NCBI GenBank assembly: GCA_030646595.1
Contig: JAUSKS010000260.1
Coordinates: forward strand, 1-5,403
Source of the DNA: Gallionellaceae bacterium
GTDB taxonomy: Bacteria > Pseudomonadota > Gammaproteobacteria > Burkholderiales > Gallionellaceae
Length of the DNA: 5,403 nucleotides
Direction of reading: 5' to 3'
The notes under the pieces were generated by a model that was not told the origin of the DNA, made no database searches, and saw only the letters and a program-made list of their open reading frames with translations. Positions 1 through 5,403 of this stretch are shown piece after piece (positions within the stretch are counted from its first letter, which is position 1; every line of letters starts with the position of its first letter). The position numbers were made by a program, and so were the translations under genes.

Positions 1-8
1 ACCTGCCC

Positions 9-404
9 TTACTCGGCGGGTGGCACAATACGGGGTCTGCGGTCTTCTCCCACCGCGACATAGGTCAGCGTGGCTTCGGTTACTTTGGCACAAACTGGCT
101 TTACTGGATCGCGCTGCGCATAAACTTCCACGTTGACGGTAATCGAGGTACGCCCTATTTTCACAATCTCCGCATACAGACTGACAACATCACCCATGAA
201 CAAGGGCTGTTTGAATACGAATGAATTTACTGCCACCGTGACCACGTGTCCACGCGCGCGGCTGGTGGCTGGGATGCTGCCGGCGATATCCACCTGCGAC
301 ATGACCCAGCCGCCGAATACATCACCGGTGTAATTGCAATCAGATGGCATAGCCACGATACGCAGGGTGGGTTCGCGCTGAGGAAGCGTGGTTAGTTCCG
401 ACAT
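9..404 (-). CDS. yciA: YciA-like acyl-CoA thioesterase (hotdog fold)
   Basis: This 131-residue protein is a small hotdog-fold acyl-CoA thioesterase, expected to hydrolyse acyl-CoA to free acid and CoA in the cytoplasm. The N-terminal half follows YciA closely: MPSDCNYTGDVFGGWVMSQVDI at about residues 19-40, with the catalytic Asp expected at D39, then VVTVAVNSFVFKQP (54-67) and GDVV (71-74). The terminal TEATLTYVAV block is also typical. Length matches the family. The ATG at 404 is chosen because AAGGGG lies 7 bases upstream; the in-frame TTG at 431 would add nine atypical residues and a longer overlap. The start lies one base after the stop of the acyl-CoA synthetase, and its ribosome binding site is inside that gene's last codons, so the two are almost certainly co-transcribed and translationally coupled. 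Family assignment is secure; the preferred acyl chain cannot be read from sequence. Confidence 0.93.
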   Translation of the reverse strand: MSELTTLPQREPTLRIVAMPSDCNYTGDVFGGWVMSQVDIAGSIPATSRARGHVVTVAVNSFVFKQPLFMGDVVSLYAEIVKIGRTSITVNVEVYAQRDPVKPVCAKVTEATLTYVAVGEDRRPRIVPPAE

Positions 405-405
405 A

Positions 406-2217
406 TCAGTGCCCCTTATAAAGGTCGTCAATTTCCTTGCTGTAGTTCGCCACCACCGCTCCGCGTTTGATTTTGAGAGTGGGTGTCATCAAGCCGGTTT
501 CTATGCTCCATGGTTCGGTCAACAATAACACACGCCGCACTTTGGCATAACCGGGAAATTCTTTAAGTTGCTCAGCAATACGCTGCAAAACCTGTTGCTC
601 TACGCGGGTATCATGCAAGGATTCTGGCATGTCGGGACGTACGCCTACCTGCTGCGCAAACTGCGCCCACGCTGCCGCATTCACCACAGCCAGCACCACC
701 AGATAAGGTTGCGCTTCGCCATGCACCATGACTTGATCAAACAAATGGTCATGCAGAATGGCGCGCTCCATGTCTGCCGGAGAAATTTTTTCGCCATTGG
801 ACATGACGATAATTTCTTTCAGCCGCCCGGTAATGCTGATATGTCCGGTGGGGCTGATGGTGGCAATATCGCCGGTATTCAGCCAACCATCAGGTAAGAT
901 CATGGCGGCCGTGGCGGTCGGATTCTTCCAGTAACCCTGCATATTGCTCGGCCCTTTCACCAGCAACGCGCCATTATCACCCAGGCGTACTTCTACGCCG
1001 CGTATCGGCTGGCCTACCGTATCGGGAAAATTATTGTCCAGCTTATTGCCGCTGATTACCGGGCTGGTTTCAGTCAGACCATATCCTTGCACGATGGGCA
1101 ATCCGAGGCCGATAAACACCCGTGAAATTTCTGGTGCCAGTGCCGCGCCGCCGCTGATGGCAACACGCAAGCGTCCACCCAGTTTGGCCAACACCTTGTC
1201 TGCGACTGCACGCTTGAGCAGCGGCCATAACAATAATTTTGGCTGCCAGGCGGCACGGCCCTGCTGCCGTTCAAACCGCAGCCAGCCTACCTCCACCGCC
1301 AGGTTAAACAGCTTGCGCTTGAGCGGCGGACCTTCTTCCAGTTTATTGAGTATGGCAGCATGCACCCGCTCATAAATGCGCGGCACCGAGATCAACAAGG
1401 TGGGATGAATGATTTGCATATCTTCCGATAGCAAGGGAATGGAGCGGGCGAAAGCAACTGTAGCGCCAGTCATCACCACCAGATAATAGCCCAGCGTACG
1501 CTCAAAGGTATGCGACAAAGGCAGGAAGGACAGGAACAAATCGGTTTGCTGGACCGCGAAAGTATCGAGGCAGGAATGGGCATTGAAAATTATATTGTAA
1601 TGGCTAAGCATCACGCCTTTGGGCCGACCGGTGGTGCCCGATGTATAGATGATGGTAGCCAGTGCGTTAGAGTCGCGGTCGCGTTGCCGTTCTTCCAGCA
1701 ATATGCCCTGTGCAGGCAACCATTCCTCTGCACTTTTCAGGCGCGGCTCCTGATGGCGCGTGATCTTGTCCAGGCTGATCAGGCGCTGCACTGAATTCAT
1801 CTGGCCGGTCACACTGCGCAAGTCCTCCCATTGCTCAGCATTTTCAAACAACAGAATTTTTACCCCTGCATCATTGAGGATGTAGGCCACGCTGTCGGGA
1901 CGGTCTACGGTATATAAAGGCACTACCACCAAGCCCAGGGATAATGCCGCCTGATCAAACATTACCCATTGCGGACAATTGCGCAACATGATGCCGACGC
2001 GGTCGCCGGGCGTTAAGCCTTCTTGCAGCAACGCTGCCTGCCAACGCGCCACCTGATCGCGCATTTGTGCCCAGGTCAGGGATAACCATTCATTTTTTTG
2101 CATATCAAAATAACGATAGGCGATGGTATGCGGCGTACGCTTCACCCTTTCCACAAACAAGCCATGCAAGGTGATCGCTTGTTCCGGGGTAATGATGGTG
2201 TGGTTTTCGTCTAGCAT
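406..2217 (-). CDS. Long-chain fatty acid--CoA ligase (AMP-forming, FadD15/ACSL type)
   Basis: A 603-residue adenylate-forming enzyme that activates a fatty acid with ATP and then transfers it to CoA. Visible motifs in order: P-loop YTSGTTGRPKG (191-201), LPLSHTFER (232-240), substrate-pocket region with SVPRIYERV (277-285), SGGAAL (355-360), YGLTETSP (379-386), the ATP-ribose motif TGD (448-450), hinge GRLKEII (464-470) and the C-terminal TPTLKIKR with probable catalytic lysine K582. The length, the LPLSHTFER block and the TPTLKIKR ending fit the long-chain ACSL/FadD15 branch better than short FadD or acetyl-CoA synthetase. The ATG at 2217 is preferred because GGGAGA lies 5 bases upstream; the frame stays open to 2412, but those 65 codons run back into regA and look non-coding. 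It follows regA by 74 bp and overlaps no gene; the thioesterase follows at one base. It could feed beta-oxidation or lipid recycling; chain-length preference is unknown. Confidence 0.95.
   Translation of the reverse strand: MLDENHTIITPEQAITLHGLFVERVKRTPHTIAYRYFDMQKNEWLSLTWAQMRDQVARWQAALLQEGLTPGDRVGIMLRNCPQWVMFDQAALSLGLVVVPLYTVDRPDSVAYILNDAGVKILLFENAEQWEDLRSVTGQMNSVQRLISLDKITRHQEPRLKSAEEWLPAQGILLEERQRDRDSNALATIIYTSGTTGRPKGVMLSHYNIIFNAHSCLDTFAVQQTDLFLSFLPLSHTFERTLGYYLVVMTGATVAFARSIPLLSEDMQIIHPTLLISVPRIYERVHAAILNKLEEGPPLKRKLFNLAVEVGWLRFERQQGRAAWQPKLLLWPLLKRAVADKVLAKLGGRLRVAISGGAALAPEISRVFIGLGLPIVQGYGLTETSPVISGNKLDNNFPDTVGQPIRGVEVRLGDNGALLVKGPSNMQGYWKNPTATAAMILPDGWLNTGDIATISPTGHISITGRLKEIIVMSNGEKISPADMERAILHDHLFDQVMVHGEAQPYLVVLAVVNAAAWAQFAQQVGVRPDMPESLHDTRVEQQVLQRIAEQLKEFPGYAKVRRVLLLTEPWSIETGLMTPTLKIKRGAVVANYSKEIDDLYKGH
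412..417 (-). promoter_or_regulatory. Ribosome binding site of the thioesterase gene
   Basis: AAGGGG on the minus strand stands 7 bases before the ATG at 404 and lies within the last three codons of the upstream synthetase gene. It decides the start of the thioesterase and implies coupled translation, because ribosomes terminating at TGA (408-406) end one base from the new ATG. Confidence 0.75.
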
Positions 2218-2222
2218 GTTTG

Positions 2223-2228
2223 TCTCCC
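2223..2228 (-). promoter_or_regulatory. Ribosome binding site of the acyl-CoA ligase gene
   Basis: GGGAGA on the minus strand lies 5 bases before the ATG at 2217. It is the main reason for choosing that start over an upstream in-frame start that would overlap regA. Confidence 0.75.
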
Positions 2229-2291
2229 GTGTAATTCCCGATTTACTCCAACTATGGCTAGTTATTAGTGTACCGCATAAGAAAAATGAAA

Positions 2292-2834
2292 TCAGGTGGC
2301 AGGCCGCTTGCCCAGCTTGCGTTGCAAGGTACGGCGGTGCATATTGAGCGCTCGCGCAGTGGCGGAAATATTGCCCTGATTTTCCTGCAACACCCGTTGT
2401 ATATGCTCCCACTCCAGCCGCTCCACCGAAGCAGGCTGCACATTAAGTGCGGCATCACTGCTGGCAAGATGGCCGAATGCGGCCACAATTTCGTCTGCAT
2501 TGGCAGGCTTGGGAAAATATTGCGTGGCACCCAGTTTGATCGCTTCCACTGCCGTGGCAATGCTGGCATAGCCAGTCAATACCACGATGCGTGTAGCGGC
2601 ATCCAGCTCATGCAAAGCCTGCACCAACACCAGGCCAGATGCTCCCTCCATCTTCAAATCCACAACCGCATATTCGGGCGGGTTAGCCTGGGCCAGCGGC
2701 GTGGCTTGTTCCACGCTGTGCGCCACCGTGACGGTAAAACCACGCTTTTCCAGCGCTCGGCACAGCACTTGGCAAAAGGTAGCATCATCATCCACCAGCA
2801 GTAAGGAAGGTTGTTGGTTGATAACAGAGTTCAT
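2292..2834 (-). CDS. regA: Two-component response regulator, RegA/PrrA/ActR family
   Basis: A 180-residue DNA-binding response regulator. The receiver domain (about 10-122) has the acidic cluster DDD (15-17), the phosphoacceptor D59 in VVDLKMEGASGL, T87 in VVLTGYASIATAVEAIKLGA and K109 in the YFPKP block. A short linker leads to a compact Fis-type helix-turn-helix (about 138-176) reading NISATARALNMHRRTLQRKL, which is the family-defining, highly conserved RegA recognition region. There is no AAA+ domain, so it is not an NtrC-type activator. In known systems this protein controls respiration, carbon and nitrogen fixation or photosynthesis genes according to redox state. The ATG at 2834 overlaps the kinase stop as ATGA, with no clear Shine-Dalgarno sequence, suggesting translational coupling. 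A GTG at 2852 in the same frame is possible but adds only six residues and a longer overlap. The target genes in this organism are not known. Confidence 0.95.
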   Translation of the reverse strand: MNSVINQQPSLLLVDDDATFCQVLCRALEKRGFTVTVAHSVEQATPLAQANPPEYAVVDLKMEGASGLVLVQALHELDAATRIVVLTGYASIATAVEAIKLGATQYFPKPANADEIVAAFGHLASSDAALNVQPASVERLEWEHIQRVLQENQGNISATARALNMHRRTLQRKLGKRPAT

Positions 2835-4120
2835 GCGGTAAGTGTGCGCCACGGCAACATAACTTCGGTGGTGGCACCGCCACCTTCGCGATTAACCAAA
2901 CGCACCTTGCCACCCATGCGTTCTACCGTGGCGTTGGCCAGCAACAGCCCCAATCCGCGCCCTTCTTCCTTGGTGGTAAAAAATGCAGAGCCCGCGCGTG
3001 CTGCCGTGTCCGGCGTTAATCCCGGCCCATGATCGTGGATACGCAGAATAAAATTCCCGGCATCATGCTGGGTCTCGATATTGATTTCCTGGGGCGAAGC
3101 ATCGGCAGCATTATTGAGCAGATTAAGCAGCGCCGCCCGCAACGCCATATCTTTGTGTATCTGTGGCGACTGCTCATCACGAGTCTGATAGTGGCAGCGC
3201 ACCGCAGGACGCAGTAACTGCCATTCATGCAGCGTATCTGTCAAAAATTGTTGTAGTGATTGCGTAGCATGCCCTTCCGTATCCTGTGCATTGACCAGCA
3301 ATTTATCCAGTATGCGTTTGCATGCCCGCACCTGGTCGTCGAGAATGGTGAGACTATCACGCCATTCCGGCACAACGGCCTGGTCACGTTTCATCTCACC
3401 TATCAATACCGCCAACGTAGATAACGGTGTGCCCATTTCATGCGCCGCCCCGGCGGCCTGTATGCCGAGTGCCACAATGCGCTCATTGCGTAAAGTTTCT
3501 TCACGCACTTTGGCCAGCCGCTCATCCCGTTCGCGCACCGCATGTGCCATTTTCACGACAAAATAAGCTACCACCACACTGCTGAGGACAAAGCCCACCC
3601 ACATGCCAATGATGTGAATATTAAAAGCCTCTTCCTGTGGCATGGCATGCTGCATATGCCCGGCATGCCCTAAATGCTGGGCTAGCGGCAAGGGGATATA
3701 AAATTTCATCAGCGCGGTGTAACAGCTGGTGGTGAGCGCGGCCATCCACCAGGTATAGCTGCGCGGCAAGGTGGTGGCAGCGATTACCAGTGGCAGCAGG
3801 AATAAGGAAATAAAAGGATTGGTTGATCCGCCAGCGAAATAAAACAGGGCTGACAATGCCAGTACATCTACGCACAGTTGGGTAAATAATTCCAGATTGG
3901 AAACCGGATAATCCGTGCGCAAGCGCCACCAGGTAAACAGATTTAATCCGGCTTGGATGCCAATGATGGCAAGCAACGGCAACCACCCCAGGGTCATTGC
4001 CAGAAAGTGATAGGCCAAGGCCAGCATAAGGCATTGCGTGGCGATAGCGATGGTACGCAATACCAAAAGCCGACGCAGGTGGCTGTGTCCGGTCTGAATG
4101 GTGGAAAGTGGGAGGGCCAT
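2831..4120 (-). CDS. regB: Redox sensor histidine kinase, RegB/PrrB/ActS family
   Basis: A 429-residue inner-membrane kinase that phosphorylates RegA. The N-terminal part has about six hydrophobic segments (roughly 16-34, 36-58, 83-95, 104-118, 121-138, 170-190). The heptapeptide GGSTNPF (97-103) is the RegB motif linked to quinone sensing. A charged linker leads to the H-box, with H227 in AAHEMGTPLSTLAVL. C267 in QVRACKRIL sits where RegB carries its redox-active cysteine. The ATPase domain shows the N-box NLLNNAADAS (333-342, N337 probable Mg ligand), DHGPGL (363-368) and GRGLGLLLA (387-395). These features make a functional redox kinase likely. The ATG at 4120 is the first possible start after an in-frame stop, though it lacks an obvious Shine-Dalgarno sequence. 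The loop before the last membrane segment is unusually His/Met-rich (149-160). The gene overlaps regA by ATGA and is divergent from the barrel gene. Confidence 0.94.
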   Translation of the reverse strand: MALPLSTIQTGHSHLRRLLVLRTIAIATQCLMLALAYHFLAMTLGWLPLLAIIGIQAGLNLFTWWRLRTDYPVSNLELFTQLCVDVLALSALFYFAGGSTNPFISLFLLPLVIAATTLPRSYTWWMAALTTSCYTALMKFYIPLPLAQHLGHAGHMQHAMPQEEAFNIHIIGMWVGFVLSSVVVAYFVVKMAHAVRERDERLAKVREETLRNERIVALGIQAAGAAHEMGTPLSTLAVLIGEMKRDQAVVPEWRDSLTILDDQVRACKRILDKLLVNAQDTEGHATQSLQQFLTDTLHEWQLLRPAVRCHYQTRDEQSPQIHKDMALRAALLNLLNNAADASPQEINIETQHDAGNFILRIHDHGPGLTPDTAARAGSAFFTTKEEGRGLGLLLANATVERMGGKVRLVNREGGGATTEVMLPWRTLTA

Positions 4121-4132
4121 GCGTAGAAGTTT

Positions 4133-4146
4133 ACCGCTTTAGCGGT
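4133..4146. repeat. Short inverted repeat in the regB leader
   Basis: ACCGCT and AGCGGT form 6-bp arms around a two-base centre, ending 12 bases upstream of the regB ATG. In the regB mRNA it could form a small hairpin (5-bp stem, 4-base loop) close to where a ribosome binding site would be expected; it could also be an operator. Function is unproven. Confidence 0.5.
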
Positions 4147-4157
4147 GACAATGGGGT

Positions 4158-4172
4158 GCGACATCATGTCAC
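4158..4172. promoter_or_regulatory. Candidate RegA/PrrA binding site
   Basis: GCGACATCATGTCAC is a 15-bp dyad with six of seven pairs matching around a central C. It fits the GCGNC-spacer-GNCGC type of site described for RegA/PrrA regulators, with a perfect left half, a 5-base spacer and one mismatch in the right half. An additional half-like GTGAC lies at 4145-4149. Its location about 40 bp upstream of regB suits autoregulation and possibly control of the divergent gene. Identification is by motif resemblance only. Confidence 0.45.
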
Positions 4173-4208
4173 ATTCCCACTGTCCCCCATTTACCTTAAA
4201 TTACGTTT

Positions 4209-4258
4209 CATCAAACATGGTTGTGATGTATCTGTGATTGATGTTGCGGGGTTGATGT
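4209..4258. repeat. Cluster of TGATGT repeats upstream of the barrel gene
   Basis: TGATGT occurs at 4224-4229, 4239-4244 and 4253-4258, with start-to-start spacings of 15 and 14 bp. The longer TTGATGT is repeated at 4238-4244 and 4252-4258. CATCA at 4209-4213 pairs with TGATG at 4224-4228, giving an imperfect 20-bp dyad, and ACATCA at 4161-4166 is a further inverted copy. The pattern looks like multiple operator half-sites, but the regulator is unknown. Confidence 0.4.
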
Positions 4259-4285
4259 GCAGTAAAGATTGATTTTTTGGGTTTA

Positions 4286-4320
4286 GGCAATTGTCGTATT
4301 CGGGCAATTGCCATTTTTTT
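4286..4320 (+). terminator. Terminator-like stem-loop in the barrel gene leader
   Basis: GGCAATTG (4286-4293) and CAATTGCC (4305-4312) form a perfect 8-bp stem with an 11-base loop, followed by A and seven T residues (4314-4320). This is the layout of an intrinsic terminator on the plus strand. It lies only 26 bases before the barrel ATG, with no plus-strand gene upstream within the window, so it may be a transcription attenuator or a regulator site. The right arm is itself part of a 10-bp palindrome, GGCAATTGCC (4303-4312). Confidence 0.45.
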
Positions 4321-4346
4321 GAAGCAAGCCATACCTTGGAAAAATT

Positions 4347-5327
4347 ATGCTAAACAAATATCTCGCCAGTACTTTTGTGCTCATCGCTGCACTGTTCTGC
4401 ACCCCAGTTCACGCCAGTTGCGGCACGACTACTTGTTCGATCAACACTAACTGGGATGAGCACGGGCGCAGCCAACCTGGCTGGAGTGCGGATTTGCGTT
4501 ACAGCTATAGCCGCGCCGATACCTTGCGTTCCGGCAGTAAAAAGATTACTGCGGATACGAATGCCGACGAAGTTGAAAACCTGCGTACCATTAATAAACT
4601 GGTCGCGCTCGGTCTGGACTATACCTATGACGAAAATTGGGGAGTCATGCTGCATGTGCCTTATGTTATGCGCGATCACAGCCATAATTTGGGTCCCTAC
4701 ACGGGCACTACGCCAGCCGGATATGAGAATTTCAACGCCAGCGCATTGGGTGACATCAAGGTGGTGGGACGTTACCGCTGGTCGCAAGACACAAGCAACC
4801 ACTCGGAAATGGGTGTAAAACTGGGGTTGAAATTAAACACCGGTAAAAAAGATTTTGAATGGACGACGGGTGGCATCCCCGGTGAAGCCAGCCTGCAGCC
4901 CGGTAATGGCAGTACTGATCTGATCACCGGCGTTTTCTGGCACCAGGCTCAGCATGACAGCGACTGGAGCTGGTTTGCCCAAGGCATCTTGCAAAACCCC
5001 ATCAAATCCAGCGCAACCTTTCGCCCCGGCAAAGAAATCAACTTGGATGGTGGTACTCGCTATGCCTTAAGCAGCAAACTGAGTGGCTTGCTGCAACTTA
5101 ACGTCCAGTGGAATAGCACTGACTCAGGCACCTCAGCCGCCTTGACAGAGGCTGGCGAGTCAAGCAGCGGCGGTCGGAGCCTGTCCTTATCACCGGGCTT
5201 AAGCCACACCATCGCCCCCGACATGCAGTTGTATGGCTTGATACAGTTGCCGTTATACCAGTACGTCAACGGTGAGCAACTGACTGCGAATTCTTCTGTG
5301 GCAATAGGGGTAGGGTATCGTTTTTAG
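4347..5327 (+). CDS. Outer-membrane beta-barrel protein, MetA/phenol-pathway transporter-like
   Basis: A 326-residue secreted protein with a Sec signal peptide: Lys4, a hydrophobic core (about 6-19) and likely cleavage after VHA at residue 23. The mature protein starts SCGTTTC, putting two cysteines (C25, C30) at its N-terminus. The remainder alternates polar and hydrophobic residues as in beta-strands, for example GWSADLRYSYSRA (45-57), WGVMLHVPYVMRD (98-110) and GVKLGLKLNTGKKDF (156-170). The last of these resembles the gvKlPtG signature of the MetA-pathway/phenol-degradation family. The chain ends GVGYRF with a C-terminal Phe, the usual barrel-assembly signal. It probably forms an outer-membrane channel, but the substrate cannot be inferred. 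GGA 6 bases before the ATG is a modest ribosome binding site. It is transcribed divergently from regB and appears monocistronic here. Barrel assignment is confident; family name is tentative. Confidence 0.8.
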   Translation: MLNKYLASTFVLIAALFCTPVHASCGTTTCSINTNWDEHGRSQPGWSADLRYSYSRADTLRSGSKKITADTNADEVENLRTINKLVALGLDYTYDENWGVMLHVPYVMRDHSHNLGPYTGTTPAGYENFNASALGDIKVVGRYRWSQDTSNHSEMGVKLGLKLNTGKKDFEWTTGGIPGEASLQPGNGSTDLITGVFWHQAQHDSDWSWFAQGILQNPIKSSATFRPGKEINLDGGTRYALSSKLSGLLQLNVQWNSTDSGTSAALTEAGESSSGGRSLSLSPGLSHTIAPDMQLYGLIQLPLYQYVNGEQLTANSSVAIGVGYRF

Positions 5328-5371
5328 CACAGCTAACCCATTAACCCAAATAATCCATTAGCCACTATATT

Positions 5372-5394
5372 CCCTCCCCCTTGCAGGGGGAGGG
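5372..5394. repeat. Perfect C-rich/G-rich hairpin, REP-like
   Basis: CCCTCCCCCT (5372-5381) and AGGGGGAGGG (5385-5394) form a perfect 10-bp stem with a TGC loop, followed by TTAGGGAGG to the window edge. There is no T run after the stem, so it is not a classical intrinsic terminator, although it sits 45 bp after the barrel gene stop and might still slow polymerase. This composition is typical of dispersed palindromic repeats found between genes in many proteobacteria. The element may continue outside the window. Confidence 0.6.
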
Positions 5395-5403
5395 TTAGGG
5401 AGG

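Larger units (their letters stand above)
4121..4346. promoter_or_regulatory. Divergent intergenic control region (regB / outer-membrane gene)
   Basis: This 226-bp stretch has no plausible gene and must hold promoters for both directions. It contains a short palindrome near the regB start, a RegA-like near-palindrome, three direct TGATGT repeats with inverted copies, and a stem-loop with a T run near the barrel gene. I searched both strands for -35/-10 pairs and found none convincing enough to list as a sigma-70 promoter. Confidence 0.7.

Noticed and set aside
2250..2263. Small inverted repeat AACTA/TAGTT in the regA-ligase gap
   Set aside because: Five-base A/T-rich arms without a T run; too weak to call a terminator or operator.
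2218..2412. N-terminal extension of the acyl-CoA ligase frame into regA
   Set aside because: The extension runs over the 3' end of regA and has no family resemblance; ATG at 2217 has a good ribosome binding site.
2268..2804. 178-codon plus-strand open frame opposite regA
   Set aside because: It is the antisense shadow of the strongly conserved RegA coding sequence.
4308..4335. TTGCCA as a -35 box with a -10 near 4330
   Set aside because: The -10 match is poor and the start point would fall at the ATG, which conflicts with the upstream ribosome binding site.
4413..4421. Lipoprotein signal (HASC) in the barrel protein
   Set aside because: The -3 position is His rather than Leu/Val/Ile-like, and the rest of the protein looks like an integral barrel, so signal peptidase I cleavage after VHA is preferred.
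4350..4802. 150-codon open frame antisense to the barrel gene
   Set aside because: It lies wholly opposite a gene with signal peptide and barrel features, and its protein shows no recognisable motif.
5324..5336. Five-base hairpin TTAGC/GCTAA at the barrel gene stop
   Set aside because: Short stem with no following T run; not a credible terminator.

Overview
The window looks like a chromosomal segment of a betaproteobacterium, probably in or near the Nitrosomonadales/Methylophilales group. This rests on a moderate G+C impression (about half), RegB/RegA-type two-component proteins, a YciA-type thioesterase, an outer-membrane barrel with a C-terminal Phe, and a C-rich/G-rich hairpin of the kind dispersed in such genomes. 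The genus assignment is inference.

Layout: positions 9-4120 hold four minus-strand genes, read from right to left. They are a membrane sensor histidine kinase of the RegB/PrrB family (4120-2831), its Fis-type response regulator RegA/PrrA (2834-2292, ATGA overlap with the kinase), an AMP-forming long-chain acyl-CoA synthetase (2217-406, 74 bp after regA) and a YciA-like hotdog acyl-CoA thioesterase (404-9, one base after the synthetase stop). A 226-bp divergent intergenic region (4121-4346) follows, then one plus-strand gene for a signal-peptide-bearing outer-membrane beta-barrel protein (4347-5327). The window ends in a G/C-rich perfect hairpin (5372-5394), probably the start of a repeat element.

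The kinase keeps the RegB hallmarks: the heptapeptide GGSTNPF, the H-box AAHEMGTPLSTL and a cysteine placed like the redox-active Cys of RegB. RegA has the phosphoacceptor Asp and a near-family-standard helix-turn-helix. The pair is therefore likely a redox/quinone-responsive global regulator. It sits upstream of a gene that activates fatty acids to acyl-CoA and one that hydrolyses acyl-CoA, not beside the senC/SCO gene known from the Rhodobacter locus. The divergent region contains a GCGAC-N5-GTCAC near-palindrome resembling RegA/PrrA sites, a series of TGATGT repeats, and a stem-loop followed by seven T residues just upstream of the barrel gene. A redox-controlled module for hydrophobic substrate uptake and acyl-CoA pool control is a reasonable hypothesis, but it is inference only.
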